A DNA stretch of 64,000 nt from Tetracentron sinense (GCA_015143295.1 CM026566.1:8543072-8607071), one strand, 5' to 3'; counted from the stretch's first letter, positions 34,091-44,563 are shown. Made by a program: numbers and translations. Notes: generated by a model not told the origin, from the letters alone.

Positions 34091-34289
34091 GAATCAAAAT
34101 ACTCGCTAAGATGAAAACCCTAAAAGGTGGCTTATACAAAATTTAGAGCAACAATGACTTACTAAGTTAAAAATCCAAAAAGGACGACTTAGATAAAAAA
34201 ATTGAGTCAAAATAAAATGCCCGCTAGACCAAAACTCCAAAAGACGGTCTAGGCAAAAATTAGGGCAACAAATAGCTCGCTAGACTAAC
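34091..34289. repeat. Tat 3' region: about 60-bp tandem units
   Basis: Three to four units of about 57-63 bp have the form CTCGCTARR, AAAACYCYAAAAG, a CTTAG or CTAGG core, and CAAAAATTAGGGCAAC. They continue at 36500-36540 after the nested LTR. No ORF. Confidence 0.7.
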
Positions 34290-36494
34290 TGTCGCGACCC
34301 GAGACCCACCCTAGGAGTTAGAGTGAATCTTAGACGACTAATCATGGCTTGCATGACTTACTTGACAAATCAACCTGCAAAACCCACAGAGCATATACAA
34401 AGAGGATATAAACTGCGGAAACATACTTAAACATAGCACAGCGGAAGACTTAACCAAACCTCTATGTATATAAATATGTGATCCAAGTCACACAAAAGAA
34501 GTCCAAAAGAAAGTACGGACAAGCCCGCCAAAATACATGGATATACATTTCTCAACTCACCCACAGCTCTATCACTCAGAATCTACACCCACTACCTAAT
34601 AATAGTAGCCCTCTACCGGAGGTTCCTCTAAAGGTTCCTCGACGTACTCCTCCTCCACCCATGGACCAGGAGCACAGACATCAAAAGAAGTAGCTACTCC
34701 GCTATCACCTGCTGACATAAGAAGTACGGCTGAGCATGGAATACTCAGCGGGTACCAAATACTAACCAATAGTCATAGCATAAAAATGGCAATACATAAA
34801 TCAGGAGCAATTCATATATATTAAACGGGAACAATTCATTCCATACAGGAAGTAAAGCAATTTATAATCATGCTTGCATTTCGTAAAAAGCCGATAAAAC
34901 CCTTGAAAACACCGTGCACTTGACTTGACTTAAGTACCATTTTCGTGCTCGAAAACTCGTCTTGTCTATCTTGCTTGATTCTTGTAGATCGTGTCATGTC
35001 ATGCATGTTATGCGTGCTTGCTTGTCATCATGTAACTTGTGAGATACACTTGTCAGATGTACTTGTGAGATGCACTTGTGAGATGCCTTGAGAGGGAAGG
35101 GAGACCCTTCTTCATGATATGTATGTACTTGCGAGGGAAGGGAGGCCCTTCTTTATGCTATGCACTTGTGAGTGAGAGGAGACCCCTCGTGGAATGTTTG
35201 TTCTTATTTTCTTGTGAAAAGCGAGCTAAAACATATCGTAGGATATGTCCCACCTCTAATCATGTTCTTGAAAACCTCGGTAAATCATGTCATGCATGCC
35301 GTGCTCATGGGATCGTGTGCATACTTGCATTTGAATTTAAATATTACATGTTTGGGGATTTCACAATACATTGCACATCACCATTTAAACAAGTAACAAA
35401 TTAAATAATTTAGGGAAAGCGCGAAAACACACTATCAGAACCCAAACAATTTCCATAAACTTTAAGCATGCATTTTCTTAATTTATTATTCATTTTATTC
35501 ACCTTGGCATTCCATCAAACATGGTATGTTCATTATTTGTTAACCCTACAACATGCTTTTCTAGGTGGGTTATAATTCCATCATACATGTTTGTTCATTA
35601 TGGATACAATGCCCTCCCATTTCAATTATCACAACACAACCATTGGTATCCAATCGCCCATTCCATCTCCATTCACAACATCCACACATCCCAACTCATA
35701 GCACAAGTATAGATGAAGGAAAACAAAGAAACATGGAGGAAAAGAGGAACTATGACTAGGAGGGTAGCAAGAAGTACCGACCTTGACAAATGAGGGAAAG
35801 AATCCCCTTCCCAAAACATTCATGAGTAGCTGCCCTAGCTAGGAGAAACTGCTCCTCGCGTGCTTGAACCGGAATCTTGAAGCAATCCAAGCTTGAGGTG
35901 ATCTAGGGTTCACAAACCCTTTGATTTCTTCTCAAAATCAAACCCTAGGTTAGGAAAATTCTTCTCTTCTCTCTTCCTCTCTAATATCCTCTAAGTGTGG
36001 TAAATGAGCCCTAAAGGCTCGGGCAATCCTATATAGGAAAGGGTGAAACGCCCTAAAGACGAAAATACCCTTAATGAAATTTCTGCAAAAACACGAAGAC
36101 CGAGCGATCAGTGTTTATGACCGATCGATCGGTTGCCTACCGAGCGATCGGTGAATTAACCGAGCTCTCGACCAAAAATCAACTCTCTGGAAAATTTTCC
36201 CATACAAATATCTTGACCAGTCGATAGCTACCGATCGATCGGTTTTGGACCGATCGATTGCTCCATGGACCGAGCGATTGGTTGCCTGTAGGTCCAAACT
36301 GTTTTGGCCATATCTTTTGACTCGCTCGTCGGATTTCGACAATTCAACTTGCGTTGGGTTCGTACTTCGAAAAGGAACATTTTTGACATTTTGGAATTTT
36401 TAATTTCTTCCTTATTTATTAATTGTACTACATTAAATGCAAATTGGCTACGAAAGTGTCATGTATTAAGTATGAAAAAGTCCGGGGCTCTACA
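34290..36494 (-). mobile_element. Solo Tekay-type LTR, minus strand, in the Tat 3' region
   Basis: A 2205-bp LTR runs from TGTCGCGACCC to GGGGCTCTACA, with the TSD CTAAC (34285-34289 and 36495-36499). It carries inverted GAAGGG hairpin units at about 35075-35195, a conserved CATATCCTACGATATG palindrome near 35236, and CCGATCGATCGG palindromes at 36100-36275. Minus-strand TATA-like CCTATATAGG lies at 36028-36037. Confidence 0.92.
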
Positions 36495-36499
36495 CTAAC

Positions 36500-37530
36500 A
36501 CTCTAAGAGAAAGTCTAGGCAAAAATTAGAGCAATTTGACAGGCTCCTGAATATGAGCAAAAAAGGTTCACAAAGGCTCCTGAATACGAGCTAATAAGGT
36601 TCACGGTGCTTCACAAGTCTCCAAAATACCAGACCGAAGTCCAAACCCTCCTAGGCACGAACAGAAACTGCCTATTCGCTATCAAAATGCGAATCCAAGC
36701 TTCAAAAGCCCCCCAAATGCAAGGCCAAAGTTTGAACCCTCCTAGGCACGAACGAAAACTGCCTATTCGTAATCAAAACGCGAATCCAAGCTTCAAAAGC
36801 CCCCCAAATACAAGGCCGAAGTCAAAACCTTCCTAGGTACGAACGGAAACTACCTATTCGCTCTCAAAATGCGAATCCCTCCTGAAATACGTTTGACTTG
36901 ATCCTATCATGGGTACATAGGCAGCCTGAGGAATTAACTTGGGTTCAGTCGATTCTTTTAAAAGAACACTATCCCACTAGGATACAAAATTATTGTTGTT
37001 GCCCCTCCATATGGGTGATAAGTAAAAAAAAATTAGGGCACCAGAATACCCGCTAAGCTGAAAATCTGAGAGGATGGCTTAGGCAAAAGTTAGGGTAATC
37101 TGGCTCACTAAGTTGAAAATCCGAAAGGACAGCTTAGTCAAAAAATGAGTCAAAACAAAAAGCTCGCTAAACTAACACTCCAAGAGTTAGTTTAGGCAAA
37201 AATTAGAGCAACCTGACAGGCTCATGAATACGAGCTAAAAAGATTCACCATCTTGTGAAGACTTGTCTCAAAATTACAAGTCTAAACCTTCCTGGGTATG
37301 AACGGAAACTACCTGCTTGTTATCGAAATTACAAGTCTAAACCTTCCTAGATATGAACGGAAACTATCTACTCGTAAATCACGAGTCGAAATCACCCCCT
37401 TTTGAGCTACGTTTGACTTGATCCTATCATGGGCACGTAAGCAACCTAGAAATGGGTTCAGCCAGTTCTTTTAAAAGAACATCAATTCCTCAAGATACAA
37501 AGGGGAAATCATCAAAAAAAAAAAAGAGGA
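36500..37530. repeat. Tat 3' region: 91-bp array within a duplicated block of about 500 bp
   Basis: Three 91-bp units (CTAGGCACGAAC at about 36651, 36742 and 36833) are followed by a GAACATCAATT or GAACACTATCC block. A diverged second round (37040-37530) repeats the same order: CTCGCTAA units, GACAGGCTC, CCTAGG-type units, then CTTTTAAAAGAACA. Both rounds end in an A-rich stretch. No coding signal is seen. Confidence 0.7.
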
Positions 37531-37780
37531 GTACAAGAGAAAAAAAATATAAAGTCTTTTATTCATGGATAACAAAATGAGGGAACTCCACATAAATTGG
37601 AGAACTCACTCGAGTTAAACAAGCAGTATCTTGAGAATATGTTATGAGCTTCAACAAGCTATTGATTTAAACAAACAGTATCTGGAGAGTATGTTGTTAG
37701 CTCCAGCAAAATGCTAGACCTGACAAATGCAGCCTTGAACATAAGGTCTGAGGTCCTCGCATCGTGTTGGTGGATGCTAT

Positions 37781-38362
37781 TCAAAGTAGAATTCCTCTCA
37801 CATCTAACTTCTTCACCATCATCTCTAGTGCTAATCCGTCTTCAGGGGAGGATTCTAGCCAATCAGTAGCAGCAGAAGCAGAAGTGACATCTGGGAATAG
37901 AGCTAGGAATTGTCTCTCAGTGTTGTCAACCGCGACAAGCTGCAAAACTGAATAACCAATACCTTGAAAAGCAGACCCCTCGACATCAGTGAAGTGGTTG
38001 TTCAGCAGCATCAAGAAACTCAGGCTAGCTTCATCAAGATCAATGGATAGAATATGATATATTCTCTTCAGCACATGCTCATGCTCACTGTCAAGAATAC
38101 CCGAACTTCTGACAGAGTCCAATGAATTGAGTTTGCTCCCATAACATCCTATCATTATGTTAATGATAGGGTTACAAGAAAATGTTAAGGCAGTACTCTC
38201 CGATATCTGTTTCACCAGGTTATATAACTTGACGACTTCAGTCTTCTCAATGATGAGATCCTTTGTAATCTTCAAGCAACGAATGAAGGCTGATCCGGTT
38301 TCATTGAGCTCCAACCAATCAAGGACATCCCCTTGTGAAGCATGCTGTGATAAAAGGTTCAT
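37781..38362 (-). CDS. Tat antisense ORF, 193 codons
   Basis: This uninterrupted frame runs opposite to gag-pol in the 3' region of the Tat element. It begins MNLLSQHASQGDVLDWLELN and ends in KLDVRGILL. It has no signal peptide or clear membrane span and looks like a soluble helical protein with a mildly acidic second half (DLDEASLSFLMLLNNHFTDV; DWLESSPEDGLALEMMVKKL). Extra antisense ORFs near the 3' end are known in Tat-group elements (for example gene 23 of maize-relative Grande); their role is unsettled. ATG at 38360-38362 was chosen because a good splice acceptor (CCTTTTGCAG) ends one base upstream. It is intact although most of the element's pol is not. A captured host exon is an alternative. 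Confidence 0.72.
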   Translation of the reverse strand: MNLLSQHASQGDVLDWLELNETGSAFIRCLKITKDLIIEKTEVVKLYNLVKQISESTALTFSCNPIINIMIGCYGSKLNSLDSVRSSGILDSEHEHVLKRIYHILSIDLDEASLSFLMLLNNHFTDVEGSAFQGIGYSVLQLVAVDNTERQFLALFPDVTSASAATDWLESSPEDGLALEMMVKKLDVRGILL

Positions 38363-38363
38363 T

Positions 38364-38614
38364 CTGCAAAAGGAAAAGGCAGAACACGCAAAAATGATTT
38401 AGTTCAAGGAAACTAAATCAAATCATAGGTTTCAGATTAAATGGCCAAAATTGGGCCTTTAGATGGAAGTATACATTCATCTAAACAATCTGAAATGGTT
38501 AATCATGTGATTGAAAGTTTAATCAATTCCAGACTTAGGATTAAAACCAAGTCTGTGAAATTTAAATGACTCACTTAGGGCATGAATCTAAGGAAAATCG
38601 CCTAGAGCAATTAC
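38364..38614 (-). other. Candidate leader intron of the antisense ORF
   Basis: On the minus strand a donor TTTTGAG/GTAATT lies at 38614. A pyrimidine-rich acceptor CCTTTTCCTTTTGCAG ends at 38364, one base before the ATG of the antisense ORF. The 251-bp stretch is AT-rich like plant introns. No transcript evidence is available. Confidence 0.45.
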
Positions 38615-38689
38615 CTCAAAAGTTTGCTAGAGGCAAATATTCACAAGTAAATTGTCATTAGCAAATGTCTAAGGATATATGCTAAGAGT

Positions 38690-39160
38690 GAGATCCGTGG
38701 ACAAGTCTACGGATAGATGGTTTCTGATTCAAGGATTAAAGTCCTGTGGATAACCCATCCATGAGAAATATCCACGGACAATCAAAATTTCCACTGACAA
38801 ATGTCCATGAAAATTAGAAGTATTCATGGATAAAACTCCATGGTTAGAATCTTTCCAACTCACAGACAAAAGTCCTATGGGCAGTTGGTCCATGGAACAT
38901 ATCCACGGATACTCAAAATATCCGTGGACAAAAGTTCAGGAAATTTAAGAGCATCCGTGGGTAAAATCTCACGGATTAATTTTAGGCTCATGGACCAAAG
39001 GTCCTATGGGCAATCAGTCCGTGGAAAATATCCGCGGATACTCAAAATATCCACGGATAAAAGTCCATGAAAATCAAGAGCATCCGTGGACAAATCCACG
39101 GATCAATTTTTGGGCTCACGGACAAAAGTCCTGTGGGCAAGCTGTCCGTGGTCATAAACC
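38690..39160. repeat. Tat 3' array, about 128-bp units rich in TCCGTGGA
   Basis: About 3.5 units of roughly 128 bp are seen; markers GTCCTATGGGCA or GTCCTGTGGGCA lie at about 38870, 39000 and 39127. Each unit has several TCCGTGGA/TCCACGGA octamers in both orientations. The array ends shortly before the element's right breakpoint at about 39215. Confidence 0.75.
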
Positions 39161-39215
39161 ACAGGCAGTGAGTCAACGATTTGGTTTTCCATGACCGGAG
39201 AACTCAAGAGCTCTG

Positions 39216-39410
39216 TCACGCCTCTATTCCTGTAGCATGATGTGCAGCAGTAGGAGTGGGGGTAGAGGGCTGCCTAGCTGCAAGGATCGCTAGTGTCTCT
39301 ACTATAAATCCCAAGACTTGAGTGAGATCCGGCTGCTCATCCCCCGATGGAGGAGAAGATGCTCCACCTCTCCTAGTGTGGTATCCACGACCCCGATTGC
39401 CACGTCTCAT
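39216..39410 (-). pseudogene. Gag N-terminus of the minus-strand Tekay element
   Basis: The frame from 39410 reads MRRGNRGRGYHTRRGGASS, then DEQPDLTQVLGFIVETLAIL, closely matching the gag start of the element at 51763 (MRRNTKGRGYQTRGNGGEAP). Homology stops at about 39216, where Tat sequence begins. Only the first 65 codons or so of gag remain. Confidence 0.85.
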
Positions 39411-40825
39411 GGTTTACTCCTGAGAACGATAACAGGGCATGAATCTAACTCGAATACTATTATCATTCAAGCATAGCATTTCCATAACAGCAAGTATTTA
39501 TCGAAGTATAGAATATACATCAAAACATGCACACCATAGTATAATAGTACACTCTGAGGTTCCTAGCGAGGCTAAGAGACGAGGTTGGTTAAGTTGTAAC
39601 CGATTATGGTCTAAGACAAACTTGTTGGTCGACACTCGCGAGCACTCACTTCACCTGAGTATAATTTGAAGTCAAACTCCTAACAATTTAATGGGCCTAT
39701 ATTAAATTGATCATACACTTAAGACCTTAACCCATTTAAGACTAACACTAATGAGGAATTTTACATAATTGAGTTATTTTAAGTGATATTTTCTTAATCT
39801 TGGTGACATGTATGATGTTTCTGAGATCTACATGATGCAAGCATGATGTGTATGAAAATTGTGAAATGTATGAAGTGAATGATATGAGTGATGCTCATGA
39901 GATGCGTGAAAGTGCATGATGCTTATGCGATGCATGGAGTGCATGCTATGTATGAATGTGCATGATGGTCATGCCATGTATGAAATGTATGCTATGTATG
40001 ATGATTATGCTATGAATGTAGTGCATGCTATCCTTGGAGCCAACGATATATTTATCAGTTGGGACTGAGCACTGGGTCTAGGACGTGCTTCAAGTGATGC
40101 GCATCTGTGCCTAGAAGCGTGCATCAAGAATCCCTGAGTGTCTCTTAAAATATATTGATATTTATACATGTTCCTATTTGTCATGGGGTTACATGAATTT
40201 ACATGGACTTATCGTCATACCGTGGTGTGCAACCTATGCTCGTTTGTGATGTAAGACACATTAGTATAGTCGAACATTTCAAATTACACCGGATACACAT
40301 AATAGTATATATATACATCAAATTTTATGCCCCTACATTTGCAACGACTCTAAATATAATAGACTTGCAATACCTAGGAGCATCCTATAGCCTCTCTTGG
40401 GAAACCATTCCCTATAGAAACCTACGATTTCCTATAGAAACCTATTAACACAATGTATGACGAGGGACCTACCATCCCCTTGTTAACTAACACCTAGGCT
40501 AGCCTCCAGCCTGAATATCACATCACTCATGGATCTAACTGGGAAACCCGTTCATCAAGCATTGGTTTTCGCTTAGCATATAACATATAATATGCACACC
40601 ATATATATCATATAATACTACATAACAATTCAACACAATCATATAAGTATATAAAATTTTCGGTTTTCTAGCGTAAATGTACTCTAACTTCGGTTGAAAT
40701 CAACCTGTTCTGGACAACGACTAAGGGATTAGTCCACACTTGGAATACGACTCTTTCCATGGACCTAATGCCTTGTATTCATCATGGTACCGAACTCTAA
40801 ACGACCCTAGAGACCTAATGCCTAA
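39411..40825 (-). other. Leader of the minus-strand Tekay element
   Basis: About 1.4 kb lies between PBS and gag start, with no ORF of note. It includes an ATG-rich microrepeat zone (about 39835-40030) with units like GCATGCTATGTATGA. This leader is much longer than in the plus-strand elements (about 0.3-0.4 kb). Confidence 0.65.
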
Positions 40826-40837
40826 GCTCTGATACCA
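40826..40837 (-). other. Primer binding site (tRNA-Met type)
   Basis: The minus strand reads TGGTATCAGAGC four bases after the LTR end, the canonical plant initiator tRNA-Met PBS. Confidence 0.85.
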
Positions 40838-41645
40838 CTTCTGTCGCGCCCCAAAATACCCTTAGGAGTTAGGATACTTTGGCGATGTGACCTAACCTTA
40901 AATCAACCTGCAAGAGTCTACAAGGCATGTAAAATAGATAACTAAAAATTTCTTTAATAACTTAACTATATTCCAAGTGCAAATGATTACAACAATTGAA
41001 TAGGATTTACAGCATGAACATGATCCCTTCAACTTGAGTCCCAACTCAAGTGAGGCAACATCCCCAAACACAAGAACCCAAATACATGTCTCTCTCTCTC
41101 ACTCCTCCCAACCATTGGCATATGCCAAGCCTCCTAATATCTAGGTAAGCATCCGAATAACCTCCTGCTCACCCTGAGCTGCCTCAATCCAAGGGACAAA
41201 AGTCCACATATCGTGTAATGTACCTGCCGACATAAAAGTATGGCCGAGCATGGAATACTCAGGGAGTACAAGCTACTATCCAACAATAGTAATAACAATA
41301 AAATAACATACATCATATAGTTCATCAGTACATTTCGAGAATCAGAGTGCGGAAGCAATAACAAATAACAAGTATAATCTTGAACATCATATTTAAACTC
41401 ACACCTAGGGTTCATGCTTTAACTAAAACATATTTCACCTTCCTTGTGATTCATTTAATTCACACTGTACATTTTATGCTTCTTGTGGGTTCTTTACATG
41501 TCTTATGAGGTTATTATTGTTGGCTAGTACCCGAACTATGAAATGGACGGACATACTAGGTTCTTGTCTAGTTCTTGTCTCGTGAGTATCATGCGTATTT
41601 TCTTGTCAACTTGCTTGTAAATTTCCTTGTTTGCCTGGGAATAGA

Positions 41646-42004
41646 TGATAATGCCCGTACCTAGTCTTAGTACATTATCACCCTTCCATTGTTTCTTGAT
41701 TCTTGCTTGGAGACAGATACTAGTACCCGTACCTAGTCTTAGTATACTAGTATCCTCTCATACTTGTTGAAAACAGGTGTTAATGCCCGTACCTGGTCTT
41801 AGTACATTAACACCCTTTCATGCTTGCCTTGGAAACATATGCTAGTGCTCGTACCTGGTCTTAGTACACTAGCATACTTTCATATTATTCTTGTCTTAGA
41901 AACAGATACTAGTGCCCGTACCTGGTCTTAGTATACCAGCATCCTCTCATATATGTTTGGGAACAGATGTTAGTGCCCGTACCTGGTCTTAGTACACTAA
42001 CATC
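41646..42004. repeat. Six-unit hairpin array with co-varying arms and a near-constant 19-nt loop
   Basis: Units are spaced 60-70 bp. Arms lie at 41646-41653/41673-41680, 41716-41725/41745-41754, 41776-41785/41805-41814, 41838-41847/41867-41876, 41905-41914/41934-41943 and 41966-41975/41995-42004. The loop is CCCGTACCTGGTCTTAGTA with at most one or two changes. Five of the six units pair perfectly over 8-10 bp although the arm sequences differ (TGATAATG, GATACTAGTA, GGTGTTAATG, TATGCTAGTG, GATGTTAGTG). Confidence 0.92.
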
Positions 42005-43076
42005 CTTCCATACTTTGTGATTCTTGCTTGTCATGTTTTCTTGTGAGCCAGGTATGACATATCCTAGGGATATACCCTACCCTTGACATTCATGTTAGTT
42101 TAACTTGTGAGCCAGAGGCTAGCACCCGCACATCCCTGGGCTACCAACCTCCTTGACATATGCTTATTTCTTGTTTCATTTATCATGTACCAATACTCGT
42201 GAAAACCTAGTTCATGCAAGTATGCGTGCGTGTGTGTAGCAATTGTAGTAGGCATGGTGACATACTTGAGTAGGAGGATCACATGAGCGTAGCATTTCAA
42301 TTCTTAATATGAGCATCTGGAAATATAAATGACATGTAGTGCTTTTGATCAAGGTAGACATTTAGAAAGAATAACTCAATGCATGCTTTCATAATTCAAG
42401 TTCACTCATTCAAATCGTCATTTTAACATTTTCTCAAACACTTGGTAAGCATCACAATTATAGCATTTTTATTTAGGTTGCTTAGTGTATGTTTTTCATC
42501 CACCACAGAGATATGTTCATTATGTTTGAAAATGCCCTTCCACCATTATCCATCACACTACATACATCACCCCACATGGCATCCATTCGCCACAACCCAC
42601 CATCCATTCACACATTCCCACACATTTATCCATTTATCTTATTTATTATATGGATTACATCATAACTCAATAAAAAGGACAAAAACATATAAACTCATCA
42701 TATTTGAGGAAGAAATCAAGGTTATTACTAATGAAGTTAGTAGGGTGTACTAACTTTGAGTCAAGACTTGATCTTGGGTGAAAACCCTTGATTTGAAGCT
42801 CCAACTTGGAAGGAGGACCCTTGCTTGAAGAACGCTTGAGGGGGGAAGAAACCCTTTTGAGGAAAGCCTTGAAGAACGCTGCCCTAGCTTTGGAAAACAC
42901 TCCCCACGAGTTTGAGGCTTGGCTTTGGAGGAAACCAACTTTGTGAAGATCCTTGGATGTTCAAACCCTTGATCTCTTAACCAAGGATGCCCTAGGAGAA
43001 AAACCCTCTTCTTCTTCTCTCACTCTCTCTCAAATTTCTGCCCTAAGGGTTTAGGAAACTCTTAGGCTTGAGCAAG

Positions 43077-43086
43077 CCTTTATAGG
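43077..43086 (-). promoter_or_regulatory. LTR TATA box (minus strand)
   Basis: The minus strand reads CCTATAAAGG, about 60 bp downstream of the nearest CCGATCGATCGG-type palindrome (43147-43335 array). Confidence 0.55.
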
Positions 43087-43554
43087 CAAGGTGAAAATGC
43101 CCAAACGACAAAAAAGCCCTTAATGAAATTTCTGCAAAACACGATAGACCGATCGATCGGTGGTCAGGACCGAGCAATCGGTCGCCTACCGAGCGATCGG
43201 TGTTCTTGACCGGTCGATCGGTCAAAATCACCCTCTCTGGAATTTTTCCCCATACAAAAAAGTACACTAGTCAATAGCTACCAATCGATCGGTTGTGGAC
43301 CGATCGATCGCTAGTTTGGACCGAGCGATCGGTTCTCTACAAAACGCGTTTCGGTACTTTAGCCATAACTTTTGACTCGTTCGTCGGATTTTGACGATTC
43401 AACTTGCGTTGGATTCGTCTTTCAAAAAGGAACATTTCTAGCATTTTGGAATCTTCAATCTCTTTCTTATTTATTAATTAGACTACAAGAAATGCCAATT
43501 GGCTACGAAGGTGCTACTCATTAAGTACGGAAAAGTCCGGGGTGCTACAAAATC

Positions 43555-43705
43555 CTTTCACATTTCGATATCACTTGTAAGCTTCCGGGATTGGAACAAT
43601 TCCACTGTCTTAGTCTCTAGCTTATGAATAGAACCCTTTCTCATGATTACTTTTTCATTGAACTGAACCTCCAAAACACTTTTAAAGAAACATTAGAAAA
43701 GAACT

Positions 43706-43737
<32 letters not shown>

Positions 43738-44442
43738 CTTTTCCATATTAAAAATATCAACTTCGATAAAAACCATTTTAACGAAAAGCACCAGTACTGG
43801 ATTTAACAGTTCAGTTCAACAAGTATCACCTTGATATCATTATCTCCAATTAAGGAGTTGTGGATTCCTTATTGAGTGTTTACACACTTCTCCAAACATT
43901 GTGTACATGACCCAACGTACCCAGAGTTAGTCCTGTGTATTGGACATTGCCGATTGGCACATCAAAGCCATATAGACAGATGTCTGAGACAGATGTCTGA
44001 GAAGATGTTAACCTCTCAGGTCTAAGGACAATTTGTCAAATGGATAACCCTAATACAATCTGACAGTGTATTCCATAGGTTATCCACTAGTGACCCCGTT
44101 CAGTATTATGTACATGTTAGTCAAGAGTCACCACTCTCTGTGAATGAGATTCATCACACTATCTCATAGAACTACACATGTGCAAGCCATGATGAAATAG
44201 GGCGCCCAACCAGTACTCTAGAGGCTTCGAACAATATTAGGTTTACAAGGAACCGGAAAATCATATCTCCTCGCAACCTTTGCATGATTTTCCTATAATG
44301 TTACCTAAGGAACTTTATGTCATCATCATATGAGACAGTAATTAATATGAATACCCTTTATAGTTGGTTGTGTGAATATGATGCTTGTCTAATCAACATA
44401 GAAAAGTCTCTTATTGGCTTTTGAGGGCATATATGTCCAACA
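43555..44442 (-). repeat. Family-C LTR piece (LTR 5' part)
   Basis: This is the inverse of 17306 to about 18.19 kb. The minus strand starts TGTTGGACATATATG at 44442. It includes an (AT)n microsatellite at about 43709-43736 that is short and imperfect in the plus-strand copy. Confidence 0.88.
43709..43736. repeat. (AT)n microsatellite
   Basis: About 14 AT dinucleotides in a row; expanded relative to the same place in the solo LTR at 17306. Confidence 0.9.
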
Positions 44443-44447
44443 GCAGT

Positions 44448-44563
44448 AGCATTAACAGATTTAGGAATAATCGGATAATAAAAAAATAGTAAACAGCCCT
44501 TACTAAATCAGCCTAAATAATATGCCAACAAGCCCTGAAAAAATGCCCATCAAAACCATCCGG
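44448..44563 (-). pseudogene. LINE RT fragment (start of RT domain)
   Basis: The minus strand reads GFDGHFFRACWHII and then a short stretch before the family-C insertion. It is the direct continuation of the APGPD motif at 46433 and precedes the block ending at 5035. It is isolated between two LTR insertions, with TSD bases GCAGT and TCCGG at its two ends. Confidence 0.8.

Larger units (their letters stand above)
16677..39215 (+). mobile_element. Tat-lineage Ty3/Gypsy element lacking its 3' LTR
   Basis: The left LTR starts TGTGGGCAG at 16677 and ends CTCCCACA at 20950, giving matched TGTGGG..CCCACA ends. A repeat-rich leader, gag, protease, RT, RNase H and integrase follow on the plus strand, then a long 3' region with tandem repeats and an antisense ORF. 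This layout is characteristic of the Tat/Ogre group. No second LTR is found before the sequence switches at about 39215 to gag of the minus-strand Tekay element, so the right end is missing. Three solo LTRs are nested inside. The coding region is broken in many places (roughly ten or more). Age cannot be read from LTR divergence. Confidence 0.87.
16200..43549 (-). mobile_element. Minus-strand Tekay-lineage element, gutted by a Tat insertion and deletion
   Basis: The outer edges are those of a Tekay element: minus-strand start TGTAGCACCCCGG at 43549 and end GCGACA at 16200. The TSD is AAATC (16195-16199 and 43550-43554). The right 5' LTR is whole (40842-43549), and the PBS, leader and gag start follow to 39216. 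The left 3' LTR survives only as 16200-16676. The shared LTR portions differ by about 4% by eye. Pol is absent: the Tat element occupies the middle and neighbouring sequence has been lost. It is dead. Confidence 0.88.
40842..43549 (-). repeat. 5' LTR of the minus-strand Tekay element
   Basis: A 2708-bp LTR, minus-strand TGTAGCACCCCGGACTTTTC to GGGGCGCGACA. It has CCGATCGATCGG palindromes (43147-43335), TATA (43077-43086, minus strand CCTATAAAGG), the conserved ATATCCTAGGGATAT palindrome (about 42050) and the hairpin array 41646-42004. Confidence 0.92.
5036..44442 (-). mobile_element. Solo family-C LTR, minus strand, split by two nested Tekay elements
   Basis: Three pieces (5036-5657, 15522-16199, 43555-44442) align end to end, in inverted orientation, with the uninterrupted family-C LTR at 17306-19489. 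The outer edges carry the TSD GCAGT (5031-5035 and 44443-44447) inside LINE RT sequence. Read on the minus strand it starts TGTTGGACATATATG and ends ATACTTTCA. There is no internal region, so it is a solo LTR of about 2.2 kb. Its family is not recognised: the ends are TG..CA, but no coding region of this family is in the window. It was the landing site of the elements at 5658-15516 and 16200-43549. Confidence 0.88.
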
